A stretch of 35,412 nt of DNA from Gammaproteobacteria bacterium (GCA_027317845.1 DAHVQK010000149.1:1-35412), one strand, 5' to 3'. Positions 17,627-25,847 are shown, counted from the first letter of the stretch. Notes: a model not told the origin generated them from the sequence alone. Numbers and translations: made by a program.

Positions 17627-17748
17627 GGCTCGCGACCGATCCAGGGGAAAAGGGAGCCGTTTCTCAGGCCAGGGCGCCACTCGATACCGCCCGACGCCGG
17701 GAGGCGCGGCATTTTCCGGCCATGGCCAGGGACCCGGTATAGCCTTGA

Positions 17749-19074
17749 ATGCACCTCACGGTGAGGCGGGTTTCCGGCGCTGCAGTGAATTTCTCCGTCC
17801 TACCAGATTTCGCCGCCATCGGCGGCCTGATCGCCGTCTTCTGGACGCTCCTGCGGCGCACGGGGGAAAGCCGTCTCAATTTCTGGCTGGTCGGCTGGGT
17901 GCTGCTGCTGATTCACATCGTCGCGGAGTTCGTGGCCGACAATACCCACGGCGGCGCGAATGGCGCGTGGTCGGTGGCGGTTGCGATGCTCGTCATGACC
18001 GCGAACGCCTTCATCTGGGCGAGCAGCGATCAGCTCGACATCCGCTGGCGCAACCTGTCGATGGTCGTGTTCTGCGCCTTGCCGGACGTCGCGCTCCTGA
18101 CGTGCGACCAGTACGGCGTCGAGGGGACCTGGGTTTACGCAACGCTCACCGTCCTGGGAGCAGGCTCAATGTTGTGGATGCTGCGCAGCTGGCGCAGCGC
18201 GACCGATCAGACGACTCTGCGCTGGCGCACGTCACTCGCGTTGGCCGCCTACGCGGTGCAGGGCGCGTTGGTGGCTTATCATCAGCGGGACTATGCGGTG
18301 GACTGGATACTGACCTGGCACTACCTGGCCGTGGCGGCGTTCTACCGGGTCACCGCGCGCCGCCCCTCGGCGAGCGTGCGCTTCACGATGATCAACTTCA
18401 TCGCGTGGGCATTCGTCTGGCCGGTCGGTGACCTGATGGCGGTGCTGTGGCCGCACGTGCAGGTGGATGCCGAGGTGTGGAACCTGCCGAAATTCCTGGT
18501 CGCCACGGGCATGACGTTCACGCTGCTCGAGGAACAGTTGTCCAAGGCGGAGTACGCCTCGCTGCACGATGAGCTCACCGGCCTGCCCAATCGGCGCATG
18601 CTCAGAAGCCGGCTGCGCGAGACGATGGAGCGCGCGAAAACCTCGGGCGCGCGGATGGCGCTGGTGGTCATCGACCTCGATGACTTCAAGGAAATCAACG
18701 ATACCCTGGGCCACGCCGCGGGAGATGAGGTGCTGCAGTGGGCCGCCCGGCAGTTTCGCGCGCAGCTCGGGCCGCAAGACGTCCTCGCCCGCCTGGGCGG
18801 CGATGAGTTCGCCGCCGTGCTCACCGATGTTCCCGATCGGGGCAGCGCCGAGCGTGCCGTGCAAAGCCTGAGACAGGCGCTGCACGCCGGACTGCTGGTC
18901 CGCGCGCGGCAGCTGACGATCCAGGCCAGCATAGGTTTTTCGCTGTATCCCGACGAGGAGTCCGATGCGGATCGCCTCTATGCCCTCGCCGACCGCGAGA
19001 TGTATGAGCGCAAGCTGCGCCGACGGGAGCGGGATTTGCCGCCCGACGCGGAAGACGCGCTGTTGGGCTCCTAG
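17749..19074 (+). CDS. Membrane-bound diguanylate cyclase (GGDEF)
   Basis: 441 aa. About seven or eight hydrophobic segments fill residues 20-265, giving a multi-pass membrane module with no recognised sensor name. A catalytic GGDEF domain follows: DELTGLPNRR at 274-283, the metal-binding DLDDFKEIND (309-318), and an intact GGDEF at 350-354, so it should make c-di-GMP from GTP. The inhibitory I-site, normally RxxD five residues before GGDEF, reads GPQD (341-344), so product inhibition through that site is probably lost. It lies 173 nt after chpC on the same strand and may link to pilus and surface behaviour, though a partial terminator separates them. Its stop is shared tail-to-tail with the next gene. 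Confidence 0.92.
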   Translation: MHLTVRRVSGAAVNFSVLPDFAAIGGLIAVFWTLLRRTGESRLNFWLVGWVLLLIHIVAEFVADNTHGGANGAWSVAVAMLVMTANAFIWASSDQLDIRWRNLSMVVFCALPDVALLTCDQYGVEGTWVYATLTVLGAGSMLWMLRSWRSATDQTTLRWRTSLALAAYAVQGALVAYHQRDYAVDWILTWHYLAVAAFYRVTARRPSASVRFTMINFIAWAFVWPVGDLMAVLWPHVQVDAEVWNLPKFLVATGMTFTLLEEQLSKAEYASLHDELTGLPNRRMLRSRLRETMERAKTSGARMALVVIDLDDFKEINDTLGHAAGDEVLQWAARQFRAQLGPQDVLARLGGDEFAAVLTDVPDRGSAERAVQSLRQALHAGLLVRARQLTIQASIGFSLYPDEESDADRLYALADREMYERKLRRRERDLPPDAEDALLGS

Positions 19075-19844
19075 GGCGCGCTCCAGGGCAACGCCGCCCG
19101 AAGCGCCGCGTGAAGCCGGCCATTGGTGGCCAGGACCGATGTCGTGCCAAGCTCCACCTCGCCGCCGCTCAGATCGGTGAACGTGCCACCGGCTTCGCGC
19201 ACGATCACGGTCAGGGCTGCGATATCCAGGATGTTGACGTCGGACTCGACGACCGCGTCGAGGGAGCCGCGCGCCAGCAGGTGGTAGTGCACGAAATCCC
19301 CATAGCCGCGGATGCGGTTCACCTGTCCGATCAGCTCGCCGAGATTGCTCCACTGCGCCGAGCGCGCGAGGCTCTTGAGGTTGCCGGTGGACAGCATGCT
19401 CGCCGAGAGCTCGGCCGTGGCACTCACGCGGATGCGCTTGTCGTTGAGATATGCGCCAAGGCCGTCCTCCGCCCAGGCAAGCTCGCCGTATGCCGGCGCG
19501 CTGGAGACACCGAGTACGAAGCGTCCGCCGCGCATCAGCGCGATCTGGGTGGAGAAGAACGGGCACTTGCGCACGAAGGACTTGGTGCCGTCGATTGGAT
19601 CGACCAGCCAGACGCTCTCGGCCTCGCAATGGTGCCTGCCGGTCTCCTCGCCGTAGAAACCGTATCCCGGAAACCGTCCGCTCAGGATCTCGCGTATGAC
19701 TTCCTCGGCCCGCACGTCGGCCTCGGTGACCGGAGTCTGGTCCTCCTTGGTGCGGATGCGAAGGTTTCGCTGATAGAAGCCGCGGATGACATCGGCCGCG
19801 GCCTGCGCCGCCTCGAGAGCGGCCCGGAGTTCTGCTGAGGGCAT
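19071..19844 (-). CDS. Inositol monophosphatase family phosphatase (HisN-like)
   Basis: 257 aa, Mg-dependent phosphatase fold. Metal ligands: Glu66/67 in YGEET, Asp82 and Asp85 in VDPIDGTKSF, and a late Asp in NILDIAAL. The N-terminal KEDQTPVTEADVRAE block matches this family, including histidinol-phosphate phosphatases of the HisN type; the substrate cannot be settled from sequence. ATG 19844 gives the usual length; an upstream TTG (19898) would add 18 unconserved residues. The TAG stop lies within a CTAG shared with the stop of the convergent diguanylate cyclase. Confidence 0.88.
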   Translation of the reverse strand: MPSAELRAALEAAQAAADVIRGFYQRNLRIRTKEDQTPVTEADVRAEEVIREILSGRFPGYGFYGEETGRHHCEAESVWLVDPIDGTKSFVRKCPFFSTQIALMRGGRFVLGVSSAPAYGELAWAEDGLGAYLNDKRIRVSATAELSASMLSTGNLKSLARSAQWSNLGELIGQVNRIRGYGDFVHYHLLARGSLDAVVESDVNILDIAALTVIVREAGGTFTDLSGGEVELGTTSVLATNGRLHAALRAALPWSAP

Positions 19845-19942
19845 GGGCGTCGTCTGACTGGGACGGCCCAAGGTGCCGCTCGTGAGGGCCGCTGTCAATC
19901 GTACTCTGGCAGAATGCCTGCCGGTTCGCAGAGGACGGTCAC

Positions 19943-20518
19943 ATGGGCAATCGGCTGAGCAAGATCTACACGCGCACCGGCGATGAGGGCACCACGGGTC
20001 TCGGCGATGGCACCCGTGTGCCCAAGGACAGCGCCCGGGTAGAGGCTTTCGGCACCGTGGATGAGCTCAATAGCGCGCTCGGCGTGCTGCTCGCCCTTGC
20101 CGGCCTGCCCGAGGCCGTCATCTCATGCCTGGTGGGGGTGCAGCACGAGCTTTTCGATCTCGGCGGAGAGCTCTGCATTCCAGGCTACGTGGTCATCACG
20201 GCCGCGCAGGTCACCCGTCTGGAGAGCGCGCTCGACCGGTTCAATGACTCGCTGCCGCCGCTCAAGGAGTTCATCCTGCCGGGCGGAGGGCCCGCAGCGG
20301 CCGCCTGCCATCTGGCCCGGACCATCGCTCGCCGGGCGGAGCGCCGCCTCTGGACGCTCGCAGCACTCGAATCGGTGAATCCGCCGTCCCTGTGCTATCT
20401 CAACCGCCTCTCGGACCTGCTGTTCGTCCTGGCCCGGGTCCTGGCTCGCCACGAGCGGGGCGCCGAGGTGCTCTGGCGGCATGATCGCGGCGCTGGCGAG
20501 GGGGGCGAGGGCGCCTGA
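19943..20518 (+). CDS. Cob(I)alamin adenosyltransferase, PduO type
   Basis: 191 aa. Transfers the adenosyl group of ATP to cob(I)alamin to make coenzyme B12. The N-terminal ATP-binding loop TRTGDEGTTGLGDG (10-23) followed by R and K is diagnostic, as are FGTVDELNSALG, FILPGGG and the RRAERRLW helix. Family length is normal. GAGGA lies 8-12 nt upstream of the ATG. It is divergent from the phosphatase gene over 98 bp. No other cobalamin gene is nearby, which suggests salvage rather than a synthesis cluster. Confidence 0.94.
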   Translation: MGNRLSKIYTRTGDEGTTGLGDGTRVPKDSARVEAFGTVDELNSALGVLLALAGLPEAVISCLVGVQHELFDLGGELCIPGYVVITAAQVTRLESALDRFNDSLPPLKEFILPGGGPAAAACHLARTIARRAERRLWTLAALESVNPPSLCYLNRLSDLLFVLARVLARHERGAEVLWRHDRGAGEGGEGA

Positions 20519-20592
20519 GAATGCCTCACGACGGCGGCTGCAACTTTGGCGGCCCCGAGGGGTTCTTTGGCCATACAGGATTGGAGGCCCTC

Positions 20593-21309
20593 ATGAACCG
20601 CATCCTCAAGCTCGCTCTCATCGGCGCCGTGCTGCTGCTCGCCGGCCTCGCCTTCGCCTCCCCGCCCGTGGCGCTCGCGGCCTCCGGCCAGGTCGTCTCG
20701 CGCGAGTATGCGTGGAGCTCCGACCGGCTGACGCTCGATATCCCGGCCGACGTGCATTTTCATCCGGGCACGAGCTGGCACCTCGTCATCAGAGCGCCCG
20801 AGCGCGTGCTCGATCAGTTGGTGGTGGAAAACGGCCGGATCAAGTCAAAATCGCACGGGTGTTTCTCCCTCGTCCCGTTCTGCATCGAGTTCGGGACCCA
20901 TATCGGACACCGGGTGGACATAGATCTGACGGGGCCCGCCCTGCGCGCGATCGACGTCGATGGCACGGCCACCGTCGATCTCGACGGCGTGCACCAGGGC
21001 GCCCTGATGTTGAAAATCGAGGGCGACGCCACGGTGCGCGGCAGCGGCTCGGTGGACAATGCCGACATAGCGATCGATGGCGCCGGAGCCATACACCTGG
21101 CGGAGTTGACCGAGAGCCGCGCGCGGGTGGTCATTCACGGCAGCGGCACGGTCGACATCGCCCCGACCGCCAGCGTCTCGGTCCGGATCGATGGGGCGGG
21201 CACCGTGCGCCTGCACTCGAATCCTCCGCAGGTGAGCTCGCGCATCTACGGCGCCGGGGAAGTCATCAAGGTCCCGGCAAGCGCGCCGGGGGCGGCCCCG
21301 GCACGTTAG
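20593..21309 (+). CDS. Secreted DUF2807-type (GIN domain) protein
   Basis: 238 aa starting at ATG 20593, with GGAGG 5 nt upstream; the frame is open from 20521 but that start has no ribosome site and would bury the signal peptide. MNRILKLALIGAVLLLAGLA is a Sec signal peptide with a likely cut after ALA near residue 30. The mature part shows repeated short strands separated by Gly-Asp or Gly-Ser turns (DGTATVDLDG, GSGSVDNADI, GAGAIHLAEL, GSGTVDIAPT, GAGTVRLHSN), the pattern of the DUF2807 beta-helix fold. One pair of Cys in HGCFSLVPFC may form a disulphide. Function unknown; cell-envelope or periplasmic location is inferred. Confidence 0.8.
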   Translation: MNRILKLALIGAVLLLAGLAFASPPVALAASGQVVSREYAWSSDRLTLDIPADVHFHPGTSWHLVIRAPERVLDQLVVENGRIKSKSHGCFSLVPFCIEFGTHIGHRVDIDLTGPALRAIDVDGTATVDLDGVHQGALMLKIEGDATVRGSGSVDNADIAIDGAGAIHLAELTESRARVVIHGSGTVDIAPTASVSVRIDGAGTVRLHSNPPQVSSRIYGAGEVIKVPASAPGAAPAR

Positions 21310-21322
21310 CCTCGGCCCGGAT

Positions 21323-22027
21323 TCAGCACCCGAGCTGCGCCTTGAGCTCCCGCAGGGCGCGGCTGAGCGCCTGTACCTCGGACTCGAGACGAAGGAGGCG
21401 GGTCTCGAGCGCAGAGGACGAGAGCGCCGGCAGCGTTGCGGTGATGTCGCAGATCCCCTCGAGGTCCTCGGCGGCGCCAGCATGGCCGGCCGAGGCGGTG
21501 GGGGGCGCGGGGAGCGGCTCGCCGCTCCACAGATGCCCATAGCGCGCTTCACGCCTGCCGGGCTCCCGCGGCAGGCATATCACCAACGGTCCGCCCTCGC
21601 GCTCACTCAGCTGTGCGAGGCTCGCCTCCACCTCGGACATCTCGGCGAAGGAGGCCATGCGGCTCGCATGGCTGCGCAGCTCGCCCGGCGTCTGCGGTCC
21701 GCGCAGCAGCAGCTCGCAGACGATGGCAAGCTCCTGGGCCGTGAATTTCAGCGTGCCGAACTCGGTGTTGCAGAACAGATGTTGGTACTTCGAGACCCGG
21801 CTGCCGAAGCCCGATCGCTCGAGGATCAGGTGTTTCCTCACCAGGCCATCCACCGTCCGTTGCACGGTGGCCTCATCGAGGTCGAGCACCGGGTCCCGGT
21901 TGCTTTTCTGGTTACAGGCGTTGATCAGCGCATTCAGTGACAGGGGATACTGGTCGGGCGTGGTGATCTGCTTCTCGATGAGACAGCCGATCACCCGCGC
22001 CTCGAGCCCGGTCAGCTCGATCTTCAT
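21323..22027 (-). CDS. yceH: YceH family protein (DUF480, UPF0502)
   Basis: 234 aa with two winged-helix domains. The N-terminal signature [20 protein letters not shown] and the following [11 protein letters not shown] are invariant in this family. The C-terminal end carries a leucine heptad ([26 protein letters not shown]), a short coiled coil likely to mediate oligomerisation. Cellular role is not established; the fold suggests DNA binding. ATG 22027 is where the family starts; an AGGGAA element lies about 12 nt upstream. Confidence 0.9.
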   Translation of the reverse strand: MKIELTGLEARVIGCLIEKQITTPDQYPLSLNALINACNQKSNRDPVLDLDEATVQRTVDGLVRKHLILERSGFGSRVSKYQHLFCNTEFGTLKFTAQELAIVCELLLRGPQTPGELRSHASRMASFAEMSEVEASLAQLSEREGGPLVICLPREPGRREARYGHLWSGEPLPAPPTASAGHAGAAEDLEGICDITATLPALSSSALETRLLRLESEVQALSRALRELKAQLGC

Positions 22028-22118
22028 CGTGTGAGATTCCCTGGGTTCAGGTGAGACCGCAACCGCCGATGTGAACGGCAGGCCCGGCCGGCTCATGCGT
22101 CACGCAGGGCCGGCACGT

Positions 22119-22148
22119 AGAGTAAGCCGGCGGGCGGGTCCGTCCCAA
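22119..22148 (-). promoter_or_regulatory. Weak candidate promoter for yceH
   Basis: On the minus strand TTGGGA (22148-22143), an 18-nt spacer and TACTCT (22124-22119) form a partial sigma-70 match, downstream of the terminator that ends the preceding small transcript and about 85 nt upstream of the yceH ATG. Confidence 0.3.
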
Positions 22149-22170
22149 GCGATTTGGACGCTCGGGACCC

Positions 22171-22204
22171 CTGAAAACAAGGCCGCGTGATCGCTCACGC
22201 GGCC
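22171..22204 (-). terminator. Strong intrinsic terminator
   Basis: GGCCGCGTGA (22204-22195, minus strand) and TCACGCGGCC (22190-22181) form a perfect 10-bp GC-rich stem with a GCGA tetraloop, followed directly by TTGTTTTC. The T-tract exists only on the minus strand, which gives the orientation. Confidence 0.85.
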
Positions 22205-22327
22205 CTGGCTCCCCCCCCACCGTACTGTCCCATCGGCAAGCGAAGCTGCGCCGCCCCCGAAGCATCAATGCTGTCGTTTATTGGACACCGCCGAGTGTCC
22301 GCAAAAGTAATTTATTATTATCTGGTA
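22172..22327 (-). ncRNA. Candidate small RNA of about 155 nt (unnamed)
   Basis: An independent minus-strand transcription unit between ampD and yceH. A near-consensus promoter (22361-22334) predicts a start at about 22327; a strong intrinsic terminator ends it at about 22172. The predicted RNA opens with a single-stranded A/U-rich tract (AGAUAAUAAUAAAUUA, ARN-like, suitable for Hfq), then hairpins GGACAC-N6-GUGUCC (22300-22283), AGCA-UUGA-UGCU (22272-22261) and a GGC/AGC-UUC-GCU-GCC stem near 22250, a run of eight or nine G, and the terminator. No ORF with a ribosome site is visible. It does not match 6S, SRP, tmRNA or RNase P RNA as I know them. An alternative is a 5' leader with attenuator for yceH. 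Confidence 0.6.
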
Positions 22328-22333
22328 CCTTCA

Positions 22334-22361
22334 ATCATAGCCGTCCCGCGCAGTCCGTCAA
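22334..22361 (-). promoter_or_regulatory. Sigma-70 promoter of the candidate small RNA
   Basis: Minus strand TTGACG (22361-22356), a 16-nt spacer, and TATGAT (22339-22334): five of six consensus bases in each box. It lies after the ampD stop and fires toward the terminator at 22204-22171. Confidence 0.7.
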
Positions 22362-22415
22362 GCATTCCCCGTCTGTTGCGCGTGGGCAACAGAGCTCGCG
22401 CCTGCGACCGGAACC

Positions 22416-23003
22416 TCAGGCGGACAAGCGTTCGCGGAGCATCTGCCGCCATCGCGTCCAATCGAACGACGGGCCCGGATCCGTCTTGCGGCCCGGCGCG
22501 ATGTCGCTGTGGCCTGCGATGCGCTGCGCCGACAGACCCGGGTAGGCTGAGAGCAGCGCCGCAACCAACACGGTCAGGCTCTCGTATTGCGCGTCCGTGT
22601 AAGGTGCCGTGTCGGCCCCTTCCAACTCGATGCCGATGGAGAAGTCATTGCAGGCATCGCGTCCTTGAAATTGCGATCGGCCTGCGTGCCAGGCGCGATG
22701 GCCGAAGGCGACGTATTGCGTGATGCCGCCATCTCTGCGGATGAGCGCATGCGCCGACACCCGCAGGCCGGCGATGTCCCGGAAGGATGGGTGGGCGTGC
22801 GGGTCCAGGTCGCCGGTGAACAGCCGGTCGATCCAGGGGCCGCCAAACTGCCCCGGCGGCAGGCTGATCCCGTGGATGACGAGCAGGTCGGGCCCGATGC
22901 CCACGGGCCTCCCGTCGAAGTGCGGCGAGAGCACCTGCCGCGCGCCCGCCAGCAGGCCGGTTGCAGCGTCGATGTGAATGCGCGGCACGGGAGCGGCGGC
23001 CAT
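22416..23003 (-). CDS. ampD: 1,6-anhydro-N-acetylmuramyl-L-alanine amidase AmpD
   Basis: 195-aa cytoplasmic zinc amidase that strips the peptide from anhydromuropeptides during peptidoglycan recycling; its loss derepresses AmpC-type beta-lactamase where AmpR is present. Zinc ligands His44 (VIHGIS), His165 (GHSDIAPGRKTDPG) and Asp175 are present, with catalytic Glu126 in SIGIELEG. ATG 23003 matches the family N-terminus and sits 5 nt after the stop of the upstream DUF1614 gene, so the two form an operon. No ampE homologue follows. Confidence 0.95.
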   Translation of the reverse strand: MAAAPVPRIHIDAATGLLAGARQVLSPHFDGRPVGIGPDLLVIHGISLPPGQFGGPWIDRLFTGDLDPHAHPSFRDIAGLRVSAHALIRRDGGITQYVAFGHRAWHAGRSQFQGRDACNDFSIGIELEGADTAPYTDAQYESLTVLVAALLSAYPGLSAQRIAGHSDIAPGRKTDPGPSFDWTRWRQMLRERLSA

Positions 23004-23008
23004 GGGGT

Positions 23009-23716
23009 TCAGTCGGGCAGGAATCGCGAGAACCCGGCGTACAGCAGGGCGAGCAGTCCCGTCACGAAAATGCCATCGAAAGTGCCGGCGCCGCCGATGG
23101 AGGCGACCGGCGCCCCGAGCGCGCGCACGGTGCCGAGGTTGAGCAGGTCCGCCCCGATCAGCGTGCCGAAGCTGCCGCTGATGTAGGCGAGCGGCGCCGC
23201 GCGGCGCCGGGTGAGCGCGATGGCGATGATCGCCGTGGCGATCGCGGGCACGAAGATCGGCAGGGCAATCCCGAATCCGGGCACCGGCCGCGCCAGAAAG
23301 TGGCACACCGCCGCGACGAACGCCGTACCGATCGCCGCGAGCAGGTAGAGACGGTGCTTCAGGAGCAGGTACATCGAGAGGCAGATCGGGATCACCGCCC
23401 CCCCCACGTTGACCGCGAGCACGGTTCCACGGGTCTCGCGGATCACGGGCACCACGTAGGTCATGCCAAAGAAGCTGATCTCTCCGGCCGTGACGGTGCG
23501 GTGCGCGGCCAGGTGCGCGACCGGGATGTTGATGTAACTCCCGAGCAGCGTCAGCGCGAAGATGAGGATCAGCGAGGACTCCCGGATGCCCATGGTCTCG
23601 GACGCGTAGTGCAGGAGGCGCAGCGCCACGAGCGCGATCATGAGTCCGAGCAGCCCCCAGAAGATCAGCAGGAAGGGCAGGGTGACGGGGAAGTACTGGA
23701 GCCGGTCGATGGGCAT
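23009..23716 (-). CDS. DUF1614 family integral membrane protein
   Basis: 235 aa with about seven hydrophobic segments, beginning near LPFLLIFWGLLGLMIALVAL. The blocks GSYINIPV, VAVNVGGAVIP-like (AVNVGGAVIPICLS) and the C-terminal GGAGTFDGIFVTGLLA are the conserved features of DUF1614, a family of unknown function. ATG 23716 is preferred to an in-frame TTG at 23755 that would overlap the bioA start. Divergent from bioA across a very short spacer and co-directional with ampD. Confidence 0.85.
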   Translation of the reverse strand: MPIDRLQYFPVTLPFLLIFWGLLGLMIALVALRLLHYASETMGIRESSLILIFALTLLGSYINIPVAHLAAHRTVTAGEISFFGMTYVVPVIRETRGTVLAVNVGGAVIPICLSMYLLLKHRLYLLAAIGTAFVAAVCHFLARPVPGFGIALPIFVPAIATAIIAIALTRRRAAPLAYISGSFGTLIGADLLNLGTVRALGAPVASIGGAGTFDGIFVTGLLALLYAGFSRFLPD

Positions 23717-23754
23717 GGGCGTGTGCGGCGCGAAAGAAGGCCCATCATGCCACA

Positions 23755-25122
23755 ATGGCGGGCATGAGCTCCTCGAACACCTCCTACGTCGCCCGCGACC
23801 TCGCCCACGTGTGGCACCCCTGCACTCAGATGAAGGATCACGAGCAGCAGCTGCCGATGATTCCGATCCGCCGCGGCGAGGGGGTGTGGCTCGAGGACTT
23901 CGAGGGCGTCCGCTATCTCGATGCCGTGAGTTCCTGGTGGGTGAATCTGTTCGGCCATGCCAATCCGCGCATCAATGCGGCGGTGCGCGAGCAGCTCGAT
24001 CGCCTGGAGCAGGTGATCCTGGCGGGGTTCACCCATGAGCCGGTGATCCGGCTCTCCGAGTCGCTCACCGCCATCGCGCCGCAGGGCCTCACCCGCTGCT
24101 TCTACGCCGATAACGGCTCCTCGGCGGTGGAAGTGGCCGTGAAGATGAGTTTTCACTACTGGCGCAATGTCGGACGGGGCGCCAAGACGCGCTTCATCGC
24201 TCTCTCCAACAGCTATCACGGCGAGACTCTCGGCGCCCTGGCGGTGGGGAACGTGGAGCTCTACAAGGCCATTTACAAGCCACTGCTCATGGACGTGATC
24301 ACCGTACCCTCGCCCGACTGCTTCGAGCGCGAGCCGGGCGAGAGCTGGGCCGAGCACTCCCGTCGCAAGTTCACGCACATGGAAGCCGCACTGCAGAAGC
24401 ACGCGCATGAGACGGCCGCCGTGATCCTCGAGCCGCTGGTGCAGTGTGCCGGCTCCATGCGCATGTACGATCCGGTCTATCTCGAGCTGCTGCGCGAGGC
24501 GTGCGACCGTCACGAGGTCCATCTCATCGCCGATGAGGTCGCCGTCGGGTTCGGGCGCACCGGCACCCTGTTCGCGTGCGAGCAAGCTGGCATCCGGCCC
24601 GACTTCATGTGCCTCTCGAAGGGGCTGACCAGCGGTTATCTGCCTCTCTCGGCAGTGCTGACCACAGAGCCGGTATACGCGGCCTTCTACGACGAGTACG
24701 TCAAACTCAACGCCTTCCTGCACTCGCACAGCTTCACAGGCAATCCGCTCGCCTGCGCGGCGGCGCTCGCCAGTCTGGACATCTTCCGCACAGACAATGT
24801 ACTCGAGCGCAATCGCGCGTTGAGCGCACATCTGGGTCTGCGGGCGCGTGAGCTCGAATCGCATCCCCACGTCGCCGAGGTCCGCCAGCGCGGCATGATC
24901 GTCGCGGTGGAGCTGGTGCGCGAGAAGGCCACGAGGCAGCCCTATCCGTGGCAGGAGCGGCGCGGCCTTCGGATCTATCGGCACGCGCTCAGCCGCGGCG
25001 TGCTGCTGCGTCCGATCGGCAATGTGGTGTACTTCATGCCCCCATACGTGATCACGCCGGAGCAGATCGACCTCGTGGTCGAAGTCGCGCGCGAGGGCAT
25101 CGAGCTGGCCACGTGCGATTGA
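23755..25122 (+). CDS. bioA: Adenosylmethionine-8-amino-7-oxononanoate aminotransferase
   Basis: 455-aa PLP-dependent class III aminotransferase that makes 7,8-diaminononanoate for biotin, using S-adenosylmethionine as amino donor. Motifs: WHPCTQMKDHE near the N-terminus and SSWWVNLFGHANP (both typical of BioA), SNSYHGETLG, cofactor Asp260 in IADEVAVGFGRTG, and Schiff-base Lys289 in CLSKGLTSGYLPLS. ATG 23755 or ATG 23764 may start it; the second has GGCGGG closer to a usable distance. No other bio gene is in the window. Its 3' end overlaps rsmE. Confidence 0.95.
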   Translation: MAGMSSSNTSYVARDLAHVWHPCTQMKDHEQQLPMIPIRRGEGVWLEDFEGVRYLDAVSSWWVNLFGHANPRINAAVREQLDRLEQVILAGFTHEPVIRLSESLTAIAPQGLTRCFYADNGSSAVEVAVKMSFHYWRNVGRGAKTRFIALSNSYHGETLGALAVGNVELYKAIYKPLLMDVITVPSPDCFEREPGESWAEHSRRKFTHMEAALQKHAHETAAVILEPLVQCAGSMRMYDPVYLELLREACDRHEVHLIADEVAVGFGRTGTLFACEQAGIRPDFMCLSKGLTSGYLPLSAVLTTEPVYAAFYDEYVKLNAFLHSHSFTGNPLACAAALASLDIFRTDNVLERNRALSAHLGLRARELESHPHVAEVRQRGMIVAVELVREKATRQPYPWQERRGLRIYRHALSRGVLLRPIGNVVYFMPPYVITPEQIDLVVEVAREGIELATCD

Positions 25123-25847
25123 CCCGGGTTCACGTGCCGGGCCCTCTGGCGACCGGGCGGTCGTGCACCGTGGCGGGTGATGCCGCCCACCACATCGCCC
25201 GCGTCTTGCGCCTTGCAGTGGGCGATGTGCTCGCCGTTTTCGACGGTGGCGGGGGCGAGTACGCCGGCCGCATCGAGGCGTTGGGCAAGGGCACGGTCGT
25301 CGTCGAGGTCGGCGAGCGGTGTGCGGTCAAGCGCGAATCACCGCTCTCGCTCACCCTCGCACAGGGTGTCTCGCGCGGCGAGCGGATGGACTGGGTGGTT
25401 CAGAAGGCGGTCGAGCTGGGCGTATCGCGGCTGGTTCCCGTGCTGACGGAGCGCAGCGTCGTGCGCCTGGACCCGCGCCAGGCGCTGAGCAGGCAGCGCC
25501 GCTGGCAGGACATCGCCATCGCCGCATGCGAGCAGTGCGGTCGCGACCGGGTTCCCGAGGTGGCCGTGCCGGTCCCGCTGGCGGAACTCCTGCACGGGCT
25601 CGGCCCCGGCGGCTCGCGGCTGCTGCTCTCGCCGGAGGGGAGCACGACGATCGAGGACCTCGGTCCCCCGCAGGCGACTCTCACCGTGCTCATCGGGCCC
25701 GAGGGCGGATTGAGCGAGAGCGAGCGGCGGGCGGCGGGCAGTCAGGGTTTTCAGGCGCTGCGCCTGGGTCCCCGGGTGCTGCGCACCGAGACCGCGGCGG
25801 TGGTGGCGCTGGCGGTGCTGCAGCACCGGTTCGGAGATCTTTCCTGA
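25113..25847 (+). CDS. rsmE: 16S rRNA m3U1498 methyltransferase RsmE
   Basis: 244-aa SPOUT-class methyltransferase. The N-terminal VRLTRVHVPGPL matches the family start only if the GTG at 25113 is used, which overlaps the end of bioA by 10 nt; no ATG is available. PUA-like N-domain with AAHHIARVLRLAVGD, then VSRGERMDWVVQKAVELGV, and the knot residues LIGPEGGLSESE and LGPRVLRTETAAVVAL that bind SAM. Convergent with pdxH; the 34-nt spacer has no convincing terminator. Confidence 0.95.
   Translation: MRLTRVHVPGPLATGRSCTVAGDAAHHIARVLRLAVGDVLAVFDGGGGEYAGRIEALGKGTVVVEVGERCAVKRESPLSLTLAQGVSRGERMDWVVQKAVELGVSRLVPVLTERSVVRLDPRQALSRQRRWQDIAIAACEQCGRDRVPEVAVPVPLAELLHGLGPGGSRLLLSPEGSTTIEDLGPPQATLTVLIGPEGGLSESERRAAGSQGFQALRLGPRVLRTETAAVVALAVLQHRFGDLS

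Noticed and set aside
17738-17749. TATAGC 5 nt ahead of the diguanylate cyclase ATG as a second leaderless promoter
   Set aside because: The -10 match is reasonable but no acceptable -35 hexamer occurs at 16-18 nt, so the evidence is too thin.
18232-19629. 465-codon minus-strand frame spanning the diguanylate cyclase and part of the phosphatase gene
   Set aside because: Overlaps two well-supported genes, one of them in another frame on the same strand; composition typical of a shadow frame.
22047-22268. 73-codon minus-strand frame over the terminator and part of the small-RNA candidate
   Set aside because: Runs through a strong intrinsic terminator, lacks a ribosome site and shows no conserved features.
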